Notes under the pieces: generated by a model
What the model saw: the letters and a program-made list of their open reading frames with translations, nothing else
What the model was told of the DNA's origin: nothing
Database searches by the model: none
Source of the DNA: Brachionus manjavacas
Taxonomy: Eukaryota > Rotifera > Eurotatoria > Ploima > Brachionidae
Length of the DNA stretch: 64,000 nt
Reading direction: 5' to 3'
Assembly (NCBI GenBank): GCA_019054805.1
Contig: JAHQIY010000056.1
Location: 1 to 64,000, forward strand
Shown here: piece by piece, positions 44,850 through 55,602 of the stretch
Layout of the letters: every line of letters starts with the position of its first letter
Numbering within the stretch: position 1 is the first letter of the stretch
Translations under genes and position numbers: made by a program

Positions 44850-47800
44850 TTAATTTGACGTTCTTGAAATGCTTTTTAAATTTTTTAGCGCTAACGGACG
44901 TGTACTTTCAAATAGTTGTTTAATTTCTTTACTTCTTTCCAAGATAGCATTTGAATCTTCTTTTTCAGTTGAATAATCATTAAATGGGATCATGTTCCTT
45001 CCGAACATTAGTTCAAAAGGTGTGTGACCCGTAGCCGAATGAACTTTCGATTGGTATGCGATTAAAACAAACGGTAGGAACTTATGCCAGTTATTGATAT
45101 TGGCTTCAGCATGTTTTCTTAAACAATTTGCTAAAGTCTGATTAAATCTTTCTGTTATCCCATTAGTTCTTGGATTATAAGCTGAGGTTGTGATATGTTT
45201 AAAACCTAAATTTGTTTTTAAACTTTCTAATACATTGTTACAAAATTCCCTTCCTTGGTCGGATAAAAGTTCCTCAAATGGACCAAACATACTAATATAT
45301 TCAGTTAATATAGAAGCTACTTCATTAGCCGATTTTGATCGTATTGGTTTAGCAAACGAAAATCTTGTTACAAATTCAATTATTACTAATATACCATTGA
45401 ATCCTTCATCAGTTTCAGGAAGACCAAGAATAAGGTCTATCATAACACGTTTAAAAATCTTGCTAATGCTACTTGTTTGTGCAGGATGGTATTTTACAAT
45501 TTCTTTGTTATTTCGATTGCAAACAGTGCACTTTTTTACAAATTTTTTTATATCATCAAATATATTTTTCCAATAAAATGTGTCTTTCAGTCTCTGATAT
45601 GTGGATTCAGTTTGAAAGTGTCCAAAATTGTGTGCCTTTTCAATAATTTCTGCCCGCAATTCTGGCTTTGGTACTTCTAAATATTTTCCAGTTTTATGGA
45701 TAAAAAGTTTATTGTTTTCAAAACGATAATTTTTTGCCAAATTTTGAATATTTGTTGTTAATTTTTTTGAAATACCTGGTACAAGCTTTCCAAATTGGAT
45801 GAAGTGGATTAAGTTGGGATTTTCCCACACGTCTAATTTAATTTTATCATTTAAAACTTGTGTTGTTGTCATACAAATTACAAAGTCAATTACAGGTCTA
45901 CTGATTGCATCCACATTTCCATGTTCAGAGCCTTTTCTATAAACAACGTCAAAGTCGTACTCCTGAAGAAATATTGACCATCGGGTTAATTTTCCTGTCA
46001 TTTTTTTAATGTTCTTAAGCCATACAAGCGCAGAATGGTCTGTTATAACTGTAAATTTTATTCCATACAGGTACTTTCTGAATTGTGTTATACCATAGAT
46101 AACAGCTAAGCATTCTTTTTCTGAAATACCATATTTTATTTCTGTTTTTGAGAGTGTTCGTGAAGCACAAGCAACCATGAATTCCTCTCCGTTTTCATCT
46201 TTTTGAGTTAATATTGCTCCAAGTGCGTACCCAGAAGCATCGACATAGAGTCTGTAATTGGAATTAGGATTTGGTATTCTTAATATTGGATATGAGGAAC
46301 ATTTTTTCTTAAGCATGTTAAAAGCTTCTTCACATTCACTACTCCATTCAAATACTGAATCTTTCGCACACAAAGCAAAAAGTGGATGAGCAATTTTTGA
46401 ATAATCCTTAATAAAGCGTCGATAAAAGTTAGGTAGTCCAAGAAAACTTTGTAGTTCCTTTAAATTTTTTGGTCGAGCTCTTTCAACAATTGCTTTGATT
46501 TTTTCAGGATCCATTTTAACTTGATTATGAGACACAATGTGACCAAGCACTTTAATTTCATTTGCAAACCAGCTACATTTAGTTGGGTTTATTTTTAAAT
46601 TTGCTTCCTTTAATTTTTTAAAAACTTGTCTTATGTGAGAGATGTGTTCGTGAAAGGTTTTTGAATGTATAGTGATATCATCCATATAAACTTCAACGAA
46701 AGGAAGGTCACTTAGGGTCATCTGCATAATCCTACAGAAGTCTGTTGGCGCATTCTTTAAGCCAAAAGGTAGTCTTAAAAATTCAAAATGACCATCTGGA
46801 GTGGAAAAAGCAGTTTTATGAATTGAACTTTCATCCATTTTTACTTGCCAGTAGCCTGACTTTAAATCAAGTGCAGTGAACCAATTCGAGTCCCTCATTC
46901 TATCAATTACATCTGTAATATTTGGAAGTGGCCATCTTTCTGTTAAAGTATTTTCGTTTAACTTTCTATAATCTATACAAATTCGTTTATTTCCGTCTTT
47001 TTTTGGAACAACAATTACAGGGGAAGACCAAGCCGATTTAGATGTTCGAATGATTCCTGCTTTTATCATCTTACTGATTTCGGTTTTTAAAAATTGGCGT
47101 TCGCTTTCTGACATTCTATATGGTCGTTTATAAATAGGAGCTACATTTTCATCAATCAACCTAATTGCGTGCTTATACACCTCACAGCTCCCTAATTCTT
47201 CTATAGAATTAGCAAATAAACATTTTGCTTCGGTTAATATTTTATCAAAAGCTTTTTGCTGATTGAATGATAAAGGACTTACAGGGTTAACCTTATATGA
47301 TTTGTCTTCCCAAAAATAATCATCTGAGGTTTCTGGATTAACATCAGATAGAAAAATATCAAAAATATTTTCTTCTTTATTACTTTCGCTACTTTCTAAT
47401 TTAAAATCTGAACCTGGAAATTTTATAAGTCCTTGGGATGGAAAAATTCCTGAATTTGTTTTTTGAAACCAATCAAGACCTAACAAAACATCATGGTCTT
47501 CATGATCGAAAACAATAAATTCGATTAAACATAAATTGTTACCTAGCTTAATTTCAATTGGTTTCGTTTTGCCAGAAGCATGAGTAATTTTGCCTGTTGC
47601 TGTCTTTATTTTGTTTTCACATGCTAAAATATCTATATTATATTGAACTGCTGTCATATGGTTCATAATAGAATGGGTAGCCCCGCAATCTATTCCTATT
47701 TTCATTAATTTACCTCCTACATAACCTGTAGTTGATGGTATACAGTTAATATTTTTCGAGAGAGAAGAAACCATATAAATCTTTTCTTCCGAATCAGTAA

Positions 47801-49438
47801 CAATTTCTAAAGAATTTATCTTTTTTAATATTACCCTGCACTTATTAGCATAATGTCCTTTCTTTTTACATCTAAGACATGTAATATCATGTGATTTATT
47901 GTTTCTTTGATTTAAATATTTATTAGATACAGTTTTTTGTTTTTGTAAGTCTTTGAAAGTATCCCTTTTATATGAATTATTATTTTTCTTTTTTACATTA
48001 GTTTTAACAAAGTTAACTTTAGATATGCAGCTAGCCGCTGATTCTAATTGAATCGCAAGTGGGATAGCCTCCGACAGCTTAACGATTTTTCTACAAATAA
48101 TTTCTCTTTTTGTATTTTCTTTTAAACCTTCTCTAAAGTAAAACATTTTTTCTTCCTCAGCCATAAAGCCTAACTTATTGGTCAAAGTCAAAAATCTGTT
48201 TACAAAATGTTCAACATTTAATTCTTTATGTTTTAAATTAGAGAGTTCGCTTCTTATCTTATGTTCTCTATCGACGTTTCTAAAGGTATCTTTGAGCTCT
48301 TTTTCAAACTCGAACCAGTTACTTTTTGACTCAATATGTCTTTTTAATATTAACAATGGTAACTCAGCCACAAAATTGACGACTGCATTCAGTCGATCTT
48401 CATCAGGAATTTTTGCTGCTATAAAACCTTGCTTGATCATAAAAAGCCAATCTTCTATATCATCTTTACTATTACCAGAAAATTTTGGTGTACTTACATG
48501 AAGATGTTTTGGTTTATTCTCCATATTTTGGTTGAGCAAAAATTTATAGATTGGATCGTTCGGTAAAGGAAACATTTGTTCTCTCATCTCGACCGGATGA
48601 TTAATTGAATTTCGTTTATTATTTATCATGTTATTATAATCATTTGATACATAGTCAGACATTTTAGGTGTTTTTTGTCGATCGTAATCATGAATAAACC
48701 GAATTTGCTTGGTGAATTTTTGGATTCCAATCTTTTATTACATCTTTTTCATAACAATAAGATTCTGGTGTTTTTTGTGCATCATCATCACTGATAAGTA
48801 TTGATTTAGGCGTTTTTTCGTTATGATCCATATTATATAACATTTTGTTTAAATTATTCGATTTCGACTTTATTGAAACATCATTTTGCGAGCGATTATT
48901 TATAGTTGAATAATCTAGCTTGTAAAAGTCTTTATTCATTATTAGAAATTGTTCTTCTTGTTGGCTATTGCTGACAGTTGAGTTGTTAAGAAGATCCTCG
49001 TTGAATTGTACATTTTTTCTTATCAGAAGCTTGTAAGTCAAAATATTGACTCTCGTTTTGATTTAACTGTTTCTTAAGTTCTGATATTATTTTTTCTTTC
49101 TCAAGATTATCCTCTTTTAGATTTTCATTTCTTAATAATAATTCTTCATTAGTCAGACGAAGTCTCTCAATTTCTGAAGATACATCATCTTTCTGCTCAT
49201 CTACGTCATCAGCGTCCAGTTTTATTTGTTTTATTTTGTTAACTTTGCTTTCAAAATTACTAATGCATTCTATGCACTTTGATTTCCTTGTATCAGTGGC
49301 ATCATTGCTTTCCGCAATATCCTTTAATTCTGCTACAGTAGCTCTGTAAGCAGCCACTACCTTATCCAGGGATTTATTTTTTATTTTTTTCCACTTTTTT
49401 GAATCGATATCCTCGATTATAGAGCCTATTTCACTCAT
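44850..49438 (-). CDS. Gag-Pol of young Ty3/gypsy element
   Basis: The main frame is 48662-44850 (1270 codons). Gag actually begins at ATG 49438 (MSEIGSIIEDIDSKKW, coiled coil) and is split by frame changes near 49020 and 48700. In the main frame, capsid spans about 40-215 and a CCHC knuckle is at 262-275 (CLRCKKKGHYANKC). Retropepsin loop GIDCGATHS is at about 323-331; the motif is DCG rather than DSG/DTG, while the older copy has DSG. RT has YMDD at about 659. RNase H starts at LYVDASGYALG. Integrase has HNFGH/CTVC zinc ligands and the DDE residues (first D in DLILGLPE, LLSDQGREF, GITERFNQ). Domains are complete, so the enzyme set could function if the frames are intact in the genome. Confidence 0.93.
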
Positions 49439-49527
49439 TGCACAATTAATAATTAGTACTAATATAAAATTATCGCGCGGAATAATGCTTTTGTCTATTA
49501 TCTATCTGTTTATATCGGTCTTTATCG

Positions 49528-49536
49528 CTGCTACCA
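49528..49536 (-). promoter_or_regulatory. Primer binding site of young element (initiator-Met tRNA type)
   Basis: Four bases inside the 5' LTR the minus strand reads TGGTAGCAG, then CGATAAAG. TGGTAGCAG complements the 3' end of eukaryotic initiator methionine tRNA (CTGCTACCA). Pairing beyond nine bases is poor. Confidence 0.7.
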
Positions 49537-49540
49537 TATA

Positions 49541-49904
49541 TGTTAGTCTAGGGAATTTGGCCTGAATACCTTCGATTAACTTCAGAGGAGATAGAATGAA
49601 GACAAAGAACAAAATCGTGTTGATTAAACGTTTATTATTATTTTAAAGTAAATAGGAAAAATACAAGTTAAAAAGCTCCCCTCTTTAAGAATTACAACTT
49701 CTATTTATATTCAGTAGTTGTATCTTAAAAAGGTCATTAATCATAAAGAATCTAAATAAAGATAAGTTGTGAATTAAATCGGTCATAAAGATTTATGACA
49801 TATGATAAATGATTCATAAAAACATAAAGATAAAATCTAGATAAGTTGAGAAAATTGATAAGGTTAATTTAAATAATTGAAACGGTTATTTTCACACCGT
49901 AACA
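49541..49904 (-). repeat. 5' LTR of young Ty3/gypsy element
   Basis: 364 bp, identical to 42105-42468. Followed by the GGTT target duplication at 49905-49908. Confidence 0.97.
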
Positions 49905-49912
49905 GGTTTTTT

Positions 49913-50145
49913 GTCCTCCCGTCTATTTTAGACCACGTTTATTTTGGCGCTCTAAACATTAGGCCGCCAAGCTGACCGGCCAAATGACCGCCCGCCAAAA
50001 AGTTGGCCGGTTATTTGACCGCCCGTATATTTTAGACCGTTTATTTTGGCGGTCCAAAAATTAGACCGCCAAGCTGACCGGCCAAATGACCGCTTAAAAC
50101 CGTCCGCCTACTGGACCGGTTTTATCTGACCGCATCCAACACTAC
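49913..50145. repeat. GC-rich direct repeat with GACCGCC/GGCGGTC motifs
   Basis: Two direct copies of about 75 bp (from about 49920 and 50023) share TATTTTAGACC...GTTTATTTTGGCG and CCGCCAAGCTGACCGGCCAAATGACCGC. The block holds many short inverted motifs (GGTC/GACC, CCGG) and is sharply richer in GC than its flanks. No coding pattern. The young LTR element is inserted at its left edge. It may be the end of a DNA transposon or a satellite piece. Confidence 0.65.
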
Positions 50146-50392
50146 ATATAATCGATAATGTAAAAAATAAAATATGCATTGAATTAATCTTTAGTGCAAT
50201 AGCTGTCAGGGGTTCTAATTTAGAATTTTTTTGAATTTTTTGAACTAATTTAAATTTTTAGTCTTTTTACTTGGCTATAAAAAGACATTGATTCATTCTG
50301 AGTAGCCGGATCCCTCAATATTAATAAAATATAACAAAAATTTATCATTTTATTTGATTTTTTAAATGCTTGAACAATTATTTAAGGCTTCA
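50146..50392. other. AT-rich intergenic stretch downstream of TYW4
   Basis: Contains the probable 3' end of the minus-strand TYW4 gene. No other feature seen. Confidence 0.4.
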
Positions 50393-53300
50393 TTATTGAA
50401 AAAATCTAGACCAGCATTTTGTTATGTCCAAAATACAGGGGTATTTATTAAGATGTGTTCCAAATGTAAAGCAAACACCACCACCTCCAATTAAAAGAAT
50501 ATTATTGCGATCAATCATATGACTCTGATGACAAATGAGCATTAATCGGTTTTCGTTTGGTACATCGAATTCTATAGCAGTCCATGTCTGTAAATTTATA
50601 AAACATAATCCTGGAGGATTTCCATCAAAATTTGCGCCACCAACCAATATAAGAGTATCTTCAATTACGTGACTAGTATGTGAATATCTAGGTAAAACAT
50701 ATCCATGCTCAATTTCCTTCTTTGTAAAAGCTAAAGTTTCACAGTTAAATAAAATGATATCATTTAATGGATTTTCTTGAGCATCTAAGCCTCCTGAGAT
50801 AATTAGATATTTTTTCCATAGATTAATGCAAGCAGAGTGTCTGCCAGATAAAATGTTTGAGTCAACTTGAATAATTTGTAAATTTTGAGAATAATCAAAA
50901 ATATAAGCATCATTTAAAATTTTCGAAGTATTTGTTGATTGATCGTAGTATTTTCCGCCATAAATAAAAAGACCTGAGTCTGAAATTGGACACATTAAAT
51001 GTCTATAACGTGGAATGTTTAGTTCAGTACATTTAAATTCAATATCTGCCTCACTTATTTCAATATTTTCATCTTTTTCCTCGTAAATTATTTTTGTAAT
51101 CGAATTAAACATCTTACTTGGATTAGTTCTACCAAAACTCATTACCAAACTATTATCGCCACTTGCTTTGCAGCTATGAAAAATTCTGTCAAGCATTTTA
51201 TCTGCAGACAACTTAAGAATTTTAAGTGAATTATTTTTTAGATCAAAAACTTCTACGGATGCTAGCCTCAAATGCTTGCAATAAGGATCCGTTGCCAACT
51301 CACCAAAACCCCGAAAACAAATATTTTTGATTTCAAAACGCCAATACTGTGTCCAAACCGACTTCCAAATTTAATATTAAAAGCTTTATATTTACAATAA
51401 CTTGAATCATATTTTATCAATGCTCTATTAGTAGCTAAATTTGAAAATGAGTAAACATTTTTGACAATTTGAGAGCAAATATCTCCTTTTGCTGCAGTAA
51501 CAAAAATGTAATGAGAACATTTTAAGTGCCATGGTTCGTATTCATCGAATAGTTCCAAATCATCAATACGCTTTTTTTTCTTCAGGGAAATAAAGAATTG
51601 ATAGAAGTCCGAAGCTTTTATAACTTAAACTTCTGTAAAACCCTTAAATTTTTTTTTTTAATATAAAATCTTAAAAAAAGAAATTTTTGAAATTCCCTGT
51701 TTAAAATCATTATTAATAATATTAATTTAGACAATTAATTTAAACTGGTTTCATTACTAAGATTTTTTTATCTAGCCCCAGCGTAATGTAAACTTTGATC
51801 TGTAATATCTTATAATTTTAAATAACTAGTCAAAAGTAAAGGCGATTAAATAATGTGAAGATTACAATTATTAATTAATTTAAATAGTTTCAAAATTAGT
51901 GAAAAATAGTACAAAATTTTGGGGTTGTGAAGTTCGTTTCAATTCGATTATTTCAATTCGGTTTTTTGCTAATTACTTTTGAACGGAAATAAATAAACTG
52001 ATTCTTCAAAATGATACAACCTGTAAAAAGTTTGTTTCACATGAGACTTAAGTTTACAATAACTTTGCAAAGAATTATTTAACCTCATTTAAATAATTTG
52101 CACGAATACATAAGTTTGCACGCCATTTACATCCTATAACAAACTTGCTACAGTTTGTTATATTCTGCAGAATCAGTTTATTCCATTCTATTAAAAGGTT
52201 ATTAGCAAAGAACCTTATTAAAATACCGTAACCAAAATTTTGCACCATTTTTCACAAACTTTAATAATCATTTGAGAACTAATGAAAACATCAATTCAAA
52301 ACAACTCTTAGCAGATATTTAATTTAACAAAGCAAATACAATGTTAATATTATCTTCTACTCAAATAGTACACATTTATTTAATACATATTTTGATTATA
52401 TTGCAGAAAAGTATACGCCGTCACTCGGAACTGGAAAAACTTTTCCTAATTTTTTTTTTAAATAAATAAATTAATCATTTGATTCACTAATTTTGAAACT
52501 ATTTTAATTAGTTAATAAATTTAATATAAATTAACATTAACATAAAATTTGACATTAAAAAAAAATAAAAATTAGATTTCTCTATTGTTAAATTAAATTA
52601 AAAACAAATATTACCTCTTGTTCATATCTGTTTTTTTGCTCATTTTCAAATGGATATTTTAGAATGCATTTTAAAGGTGATCCAAGTTTAGTAAAATGAG
52701 AGCACATAACCTGTCCAAAGGGGTCAAACGGATTAATTTGCTCATATACAGCTAGAAAGCAATTTGAAAAAGTTTCGCTTATCCATTTAATTAACCCATT
52801 ACAGCTTAACAAAAAAATGAAGAACATTTTAAGATTCATCAATTTGTTTTAAGGTAAAGGGAATTAGAATACCTTTTAACAGACATGTAAGTCATGACTA
52901 CTTCGGATAAAAAAATAGTGGGCGCGTTTGCATCAAAAAAGAAAATGACTTCAAAATTGCTTCGAGTAGTTCAGTATTACGCAAATCAATTCCAATAACC
53001 AAAAGGTTTGAGTTCAAACTTTGATAAACTTTAATAAAATTAGAAATTTTTAATTCAATCATTAACCACTAAAAAAAATTACCCTTATTCCCATTTATTT
53101 CTTTTACCTGTACTAAATCTTGGCACATTTCTGACAAAATTTGGATTATTCTTGATTAAACTGATTTTACGGTTAATGACATCAGGAAAATCTATCTGAA
53201 AATTAATTGATTTAGAAAAATTAATAAATTAAATTGACTCACCTCGATAAAAATGCATTTTCAAGCAAAGACTGATCCTTTAAACGAAAAAAGTCGAATC

Positions 53301-53639
53301 GAATCCTGCTCCCAAATTGACTATTTGTTTTTTGTGGAAACTTGATTCAAAAAAACTCTTGATCGTATAATCTATCATTTTTTGCGCGAATGTAATATCC
53401 TCTATTAAAAAAAATGATTTAATTATCTTTTTAAGTGTAAAAAGTCAAAATTACCGATTGAACAAGAGGCGATCGACGAGCTTTCTTTCCAGCAAAATGA
53501 CTGAGGAAATCATCTGTTACAATAACCAAGCTGCGCAGTTGAAATTTTACTTAAAACAGATGAATCGTTGGTACCTTGAACTGCCGAATCATTGCGTATT
53601 TTAGAAGATTTTTTGATTTATTTTGAAAGCTTCTTCCAT
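50393..53639 (-). CDS. LCMT2: tRNA wybutosine-synthesizing protein 4 (LCMT2/TYW4-like), 6 exons
   Basis: Carboxymethyltransferase acting late in wybutosine synthesis at position 37 of tRNA-Phe. Exons on the minus strand: about 53639-53455 (QGTNDSSVLSKISTAQLGY), 53399-53243 (SAM motif IVNLGAGFDS), 53195-53108 (IDFPDVINRKISLI), about 53015-52873 (NAPTIFLSEVVMTYM), 52804-52615 (FLAVYEQINPFDPFGQVM) and 51632-50393. Exon 6 starts with the methyltransferase end (FDEYEPWHLKCSHY) and continues as a Kelch propeller (LIISGGLDAQENPLNDI, LPRYSHTSHVIEDTLILVGG, LLIGGGGVCFTFGTH). Methyltransferase plus Kelch in this order is the TYW4 signature, distinguishing it from LCMT1. Single-base frame changes occur in five or so places (for example GGGG near 51310, T-run near 53290). 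The 980-bp intron 5 is long for this window. Start codon uncertain. Confidence 0.85.
51633..52614 (-). other. Long intron of the TYW4 gene
   Basis: Donor GTAATA at 52614 and acceptor TTTTACAG ending at 51633. At about 980 bp it is roughly ten times the usual intron here. AT-rich, no coding pattern or mobile-element signature recognised. Confidence 0.6.
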
Positions 53640-54001
53640 TCTAAACAATTTGAATAACAATTATGTGATCAAAATCAAAATTTGGAATTTTTTTAAATTT
53701 AAATACATTTTTAAGTTTCTAATTGAAAAAAAATAAATTTGTTTAAAATTTATTCTTGAATAAATTTTACATAATTGAAATAAGAATTCATATGGATTGC
53801 AATTTGAATCGAAATTTATTTAAATTAACTTTAATGATTCATTTTATCAGAATCAGGAGCTTTAATTCGATTTGGGTAGATTTTTTTTAATAAATTTATT
53901 TAAGCTTTAAATTTTTAACAATATAAAAAATCAACGTTAATTTTAAAAATTTATTTTTCCAATAATTTTAAAAAATATTTAAATTTAAATAAAACTAAAA
54001 T
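53640..54001. other. Intergenic AT-rich spacer
   Basis: Between the TYW4 start and the adenosine kinase stop, both minus strand. Long A/T runs. Presumably holds the TYW4 promoter and the adenosine kinase polyadenylation site (AATAAA-like motifs such as 53730-53735), but nothing is decisive. Confidence 0.4.
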
Positions 54002-55422
54002 CTATTGATAATTCATTTCTTTAGGAAAAGTACAGCCTAAAAAAAATGTTATTTTTAAAATAATTATTTTCTTATGTTTTTCGGAAAATTACCTGATCTT
54101 TGAATGATAAGACCTGATACCCAGATTCCACAGTCGATACATTTTTCTAGGTCTTTGTCTTGGACATACTGAGCCAAGAATCCTCCTACAAAAGCATCAC
54201 CTGCACCATTAGTATCAACTATCTGACTGTGCTCAAATTTTTGAACAGGAATTTCTTTAATGGAATCACCAATAGCCAGGATCACTGGCTTATCGCCTTG
54301 AGTAATGATAACAATGCGCTTTCTATCGTTTAATTTTGGCATGTTGGACATATCTTTTGCTATAGCAGCAATGTCAGTGGATTCTTTGCCCATTACATTT
54401 TTTGAAAAATGCCATGGCTTCCTAAAAACGTTAGATTTAATTAAAATTGAGCTAAATTTATAGTGAAAACAACTCACATCTTCGTTTCCAAAGATAATGT
54501 CAACATATGGAATTGCAGCTTTTAATTTATCAGTAAAAAATTGACACAGGAATGGAGCTGACAAGTTTATGCTAAATGTTCTTTTATTTTCTAATGCAAA
54601 TTTTGCCAACTTCATTATTGATTCGCAGCATACAGTGAAGAAAAAACCCTAAATTAAAAAAATTAAGATCACTTTCAAAATAAAGACTTGGCAGAGTTAC
54701 ATACACCAAAACCAAGTGTTATCTAAATTAAAGTTTTGATACTGAAACTCTTGCCAATTAGAAATCTATCTTACTGTGACGTAGATAATCTTAGATTTTT
54801 GAACATGAGCCCAAGTTTCCGGCTCGTTCATATGATCAGAAGTGAAGCAATTGGCAGCACCCAAGTGGGCCACTAGTGATCGTTCTTCTCCGGTTATCAG
54901 TACAGCACAAGTTCCAGTCGAAGCTTTATCAGTTACTTGGTAAGCAGTGTTTAAGCCAACTTCCTTAGCCTTTGTCTTTCATGATATCTGCGTTGTGATC
55001 TCGGCCGATACAACCGACAAAAGTAGCAACATTTGGATAGTTAAGAATCCACTTAAAAAATTTAAATCTCTTTTATGCTCTCATAAAATTTTTTCTTACT
55101 GAGGCTGTTCGTAAAGCATTTTGACCAGATCCACCTGGAATATATTCGATTTCACTCACATGTTTTTTGATATCTTCATAGCTAAAATTTAAGGGTAAAT
55201 CTTGGCTAGGAAAAATTATTGTTTAAATACATTTGGAGATGAGAATCGTCACCTAAAATAGCTGAATTCGCTTTTAAATCATATTTTGCCAAAAATTCTG
55301 GCTCAACTTTGCATGAAATATCAAGCAACGGATTGCAAGCACCGAAAATGAGTCCTTCTCTAAAAAATCAACTCTTAAAAATGATCCAAAGGTATGCTTA
55401 ATCTAAAATACCTTAAAGCCAT
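54002..55422 (-). CDS. ADK: Adenosine kinase, 7 exons
   Basis: PfkB-family sugar kinase that phosphorylates adenosine to AMP with ATP in cytosol or nucleus. Exons (minus): 55422-55412 (start ATGGCTTTAAG), 55359-55253 (LIFGACNPLLDISCKVE, substrate-binding Asp), 55205-55100 (YIPGGSGQNALRTAS), 55051-54775 (ATFVGCIGRDHN; SLVAHLGAANCF), 54648-54478 (GFFFTVCCESI; INLSAPFLCQFF; DIIFGNED), 54421-54093 (KRIVIITQGDKP; DTNGAGDAFVGGFLAQ with the catalytic Asp in GAGD) and 54036-54002 (CTFPKEMNYQ, stop). All introns are GT...AG and 41-75 bp except intron 4 (126 bp). Total near 345 residues, as usual. Single-base shifts at about 54975 (AAAGGC) and 55200 look like sequence errors. Confidence 0.93.
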
Positions 55423-55602
55423 GTTGTCTTTGAAATTTATCTAATAAATGTAAAAATTTGATCAATTTTGAAAAAATTTATAATGGTTTTGTTTAAATGC
55501 TTAGGAAAGCTTTTTAAATAAGAAAACATCAAATTTTTGAAATTTATTAAAAAGTTTAAGGTTGTTAAATTTTGAATATGTGCATGTGTTTTTGGCTTTT
55601 AT
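55423..55602. other. Short spacer between adenosine kinase and MBOAT gene A
   Basis: 180 bp, AT-rich; 5' region of adenosine kinase and 3' end of the upstream minus-strand gene. Confidence 0.4.

Larger units (their letters stand above)
42105..49904 (-). mobile_element. Young full-length Ty3/gypsy chromodomain element with env
   Basis: 7.8-kb minus-strand element. The two 364-bp LTRs (42105-42468 and 49541-49904) look identical base for base, and GGTT flanks both ends (42101-42104, 49905-49908), so insertion is very recent. Order: 5' LTR, PBS, gag, protease, RT, RNase H, integrase, chromodomain, env-like gene, PPT, 3' LTR. The few frame breaks are single-base and mostly in A/T runs. With identical LTRs these look more like assembly indels than age, so the element could be active. 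Confidence 0.95.
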
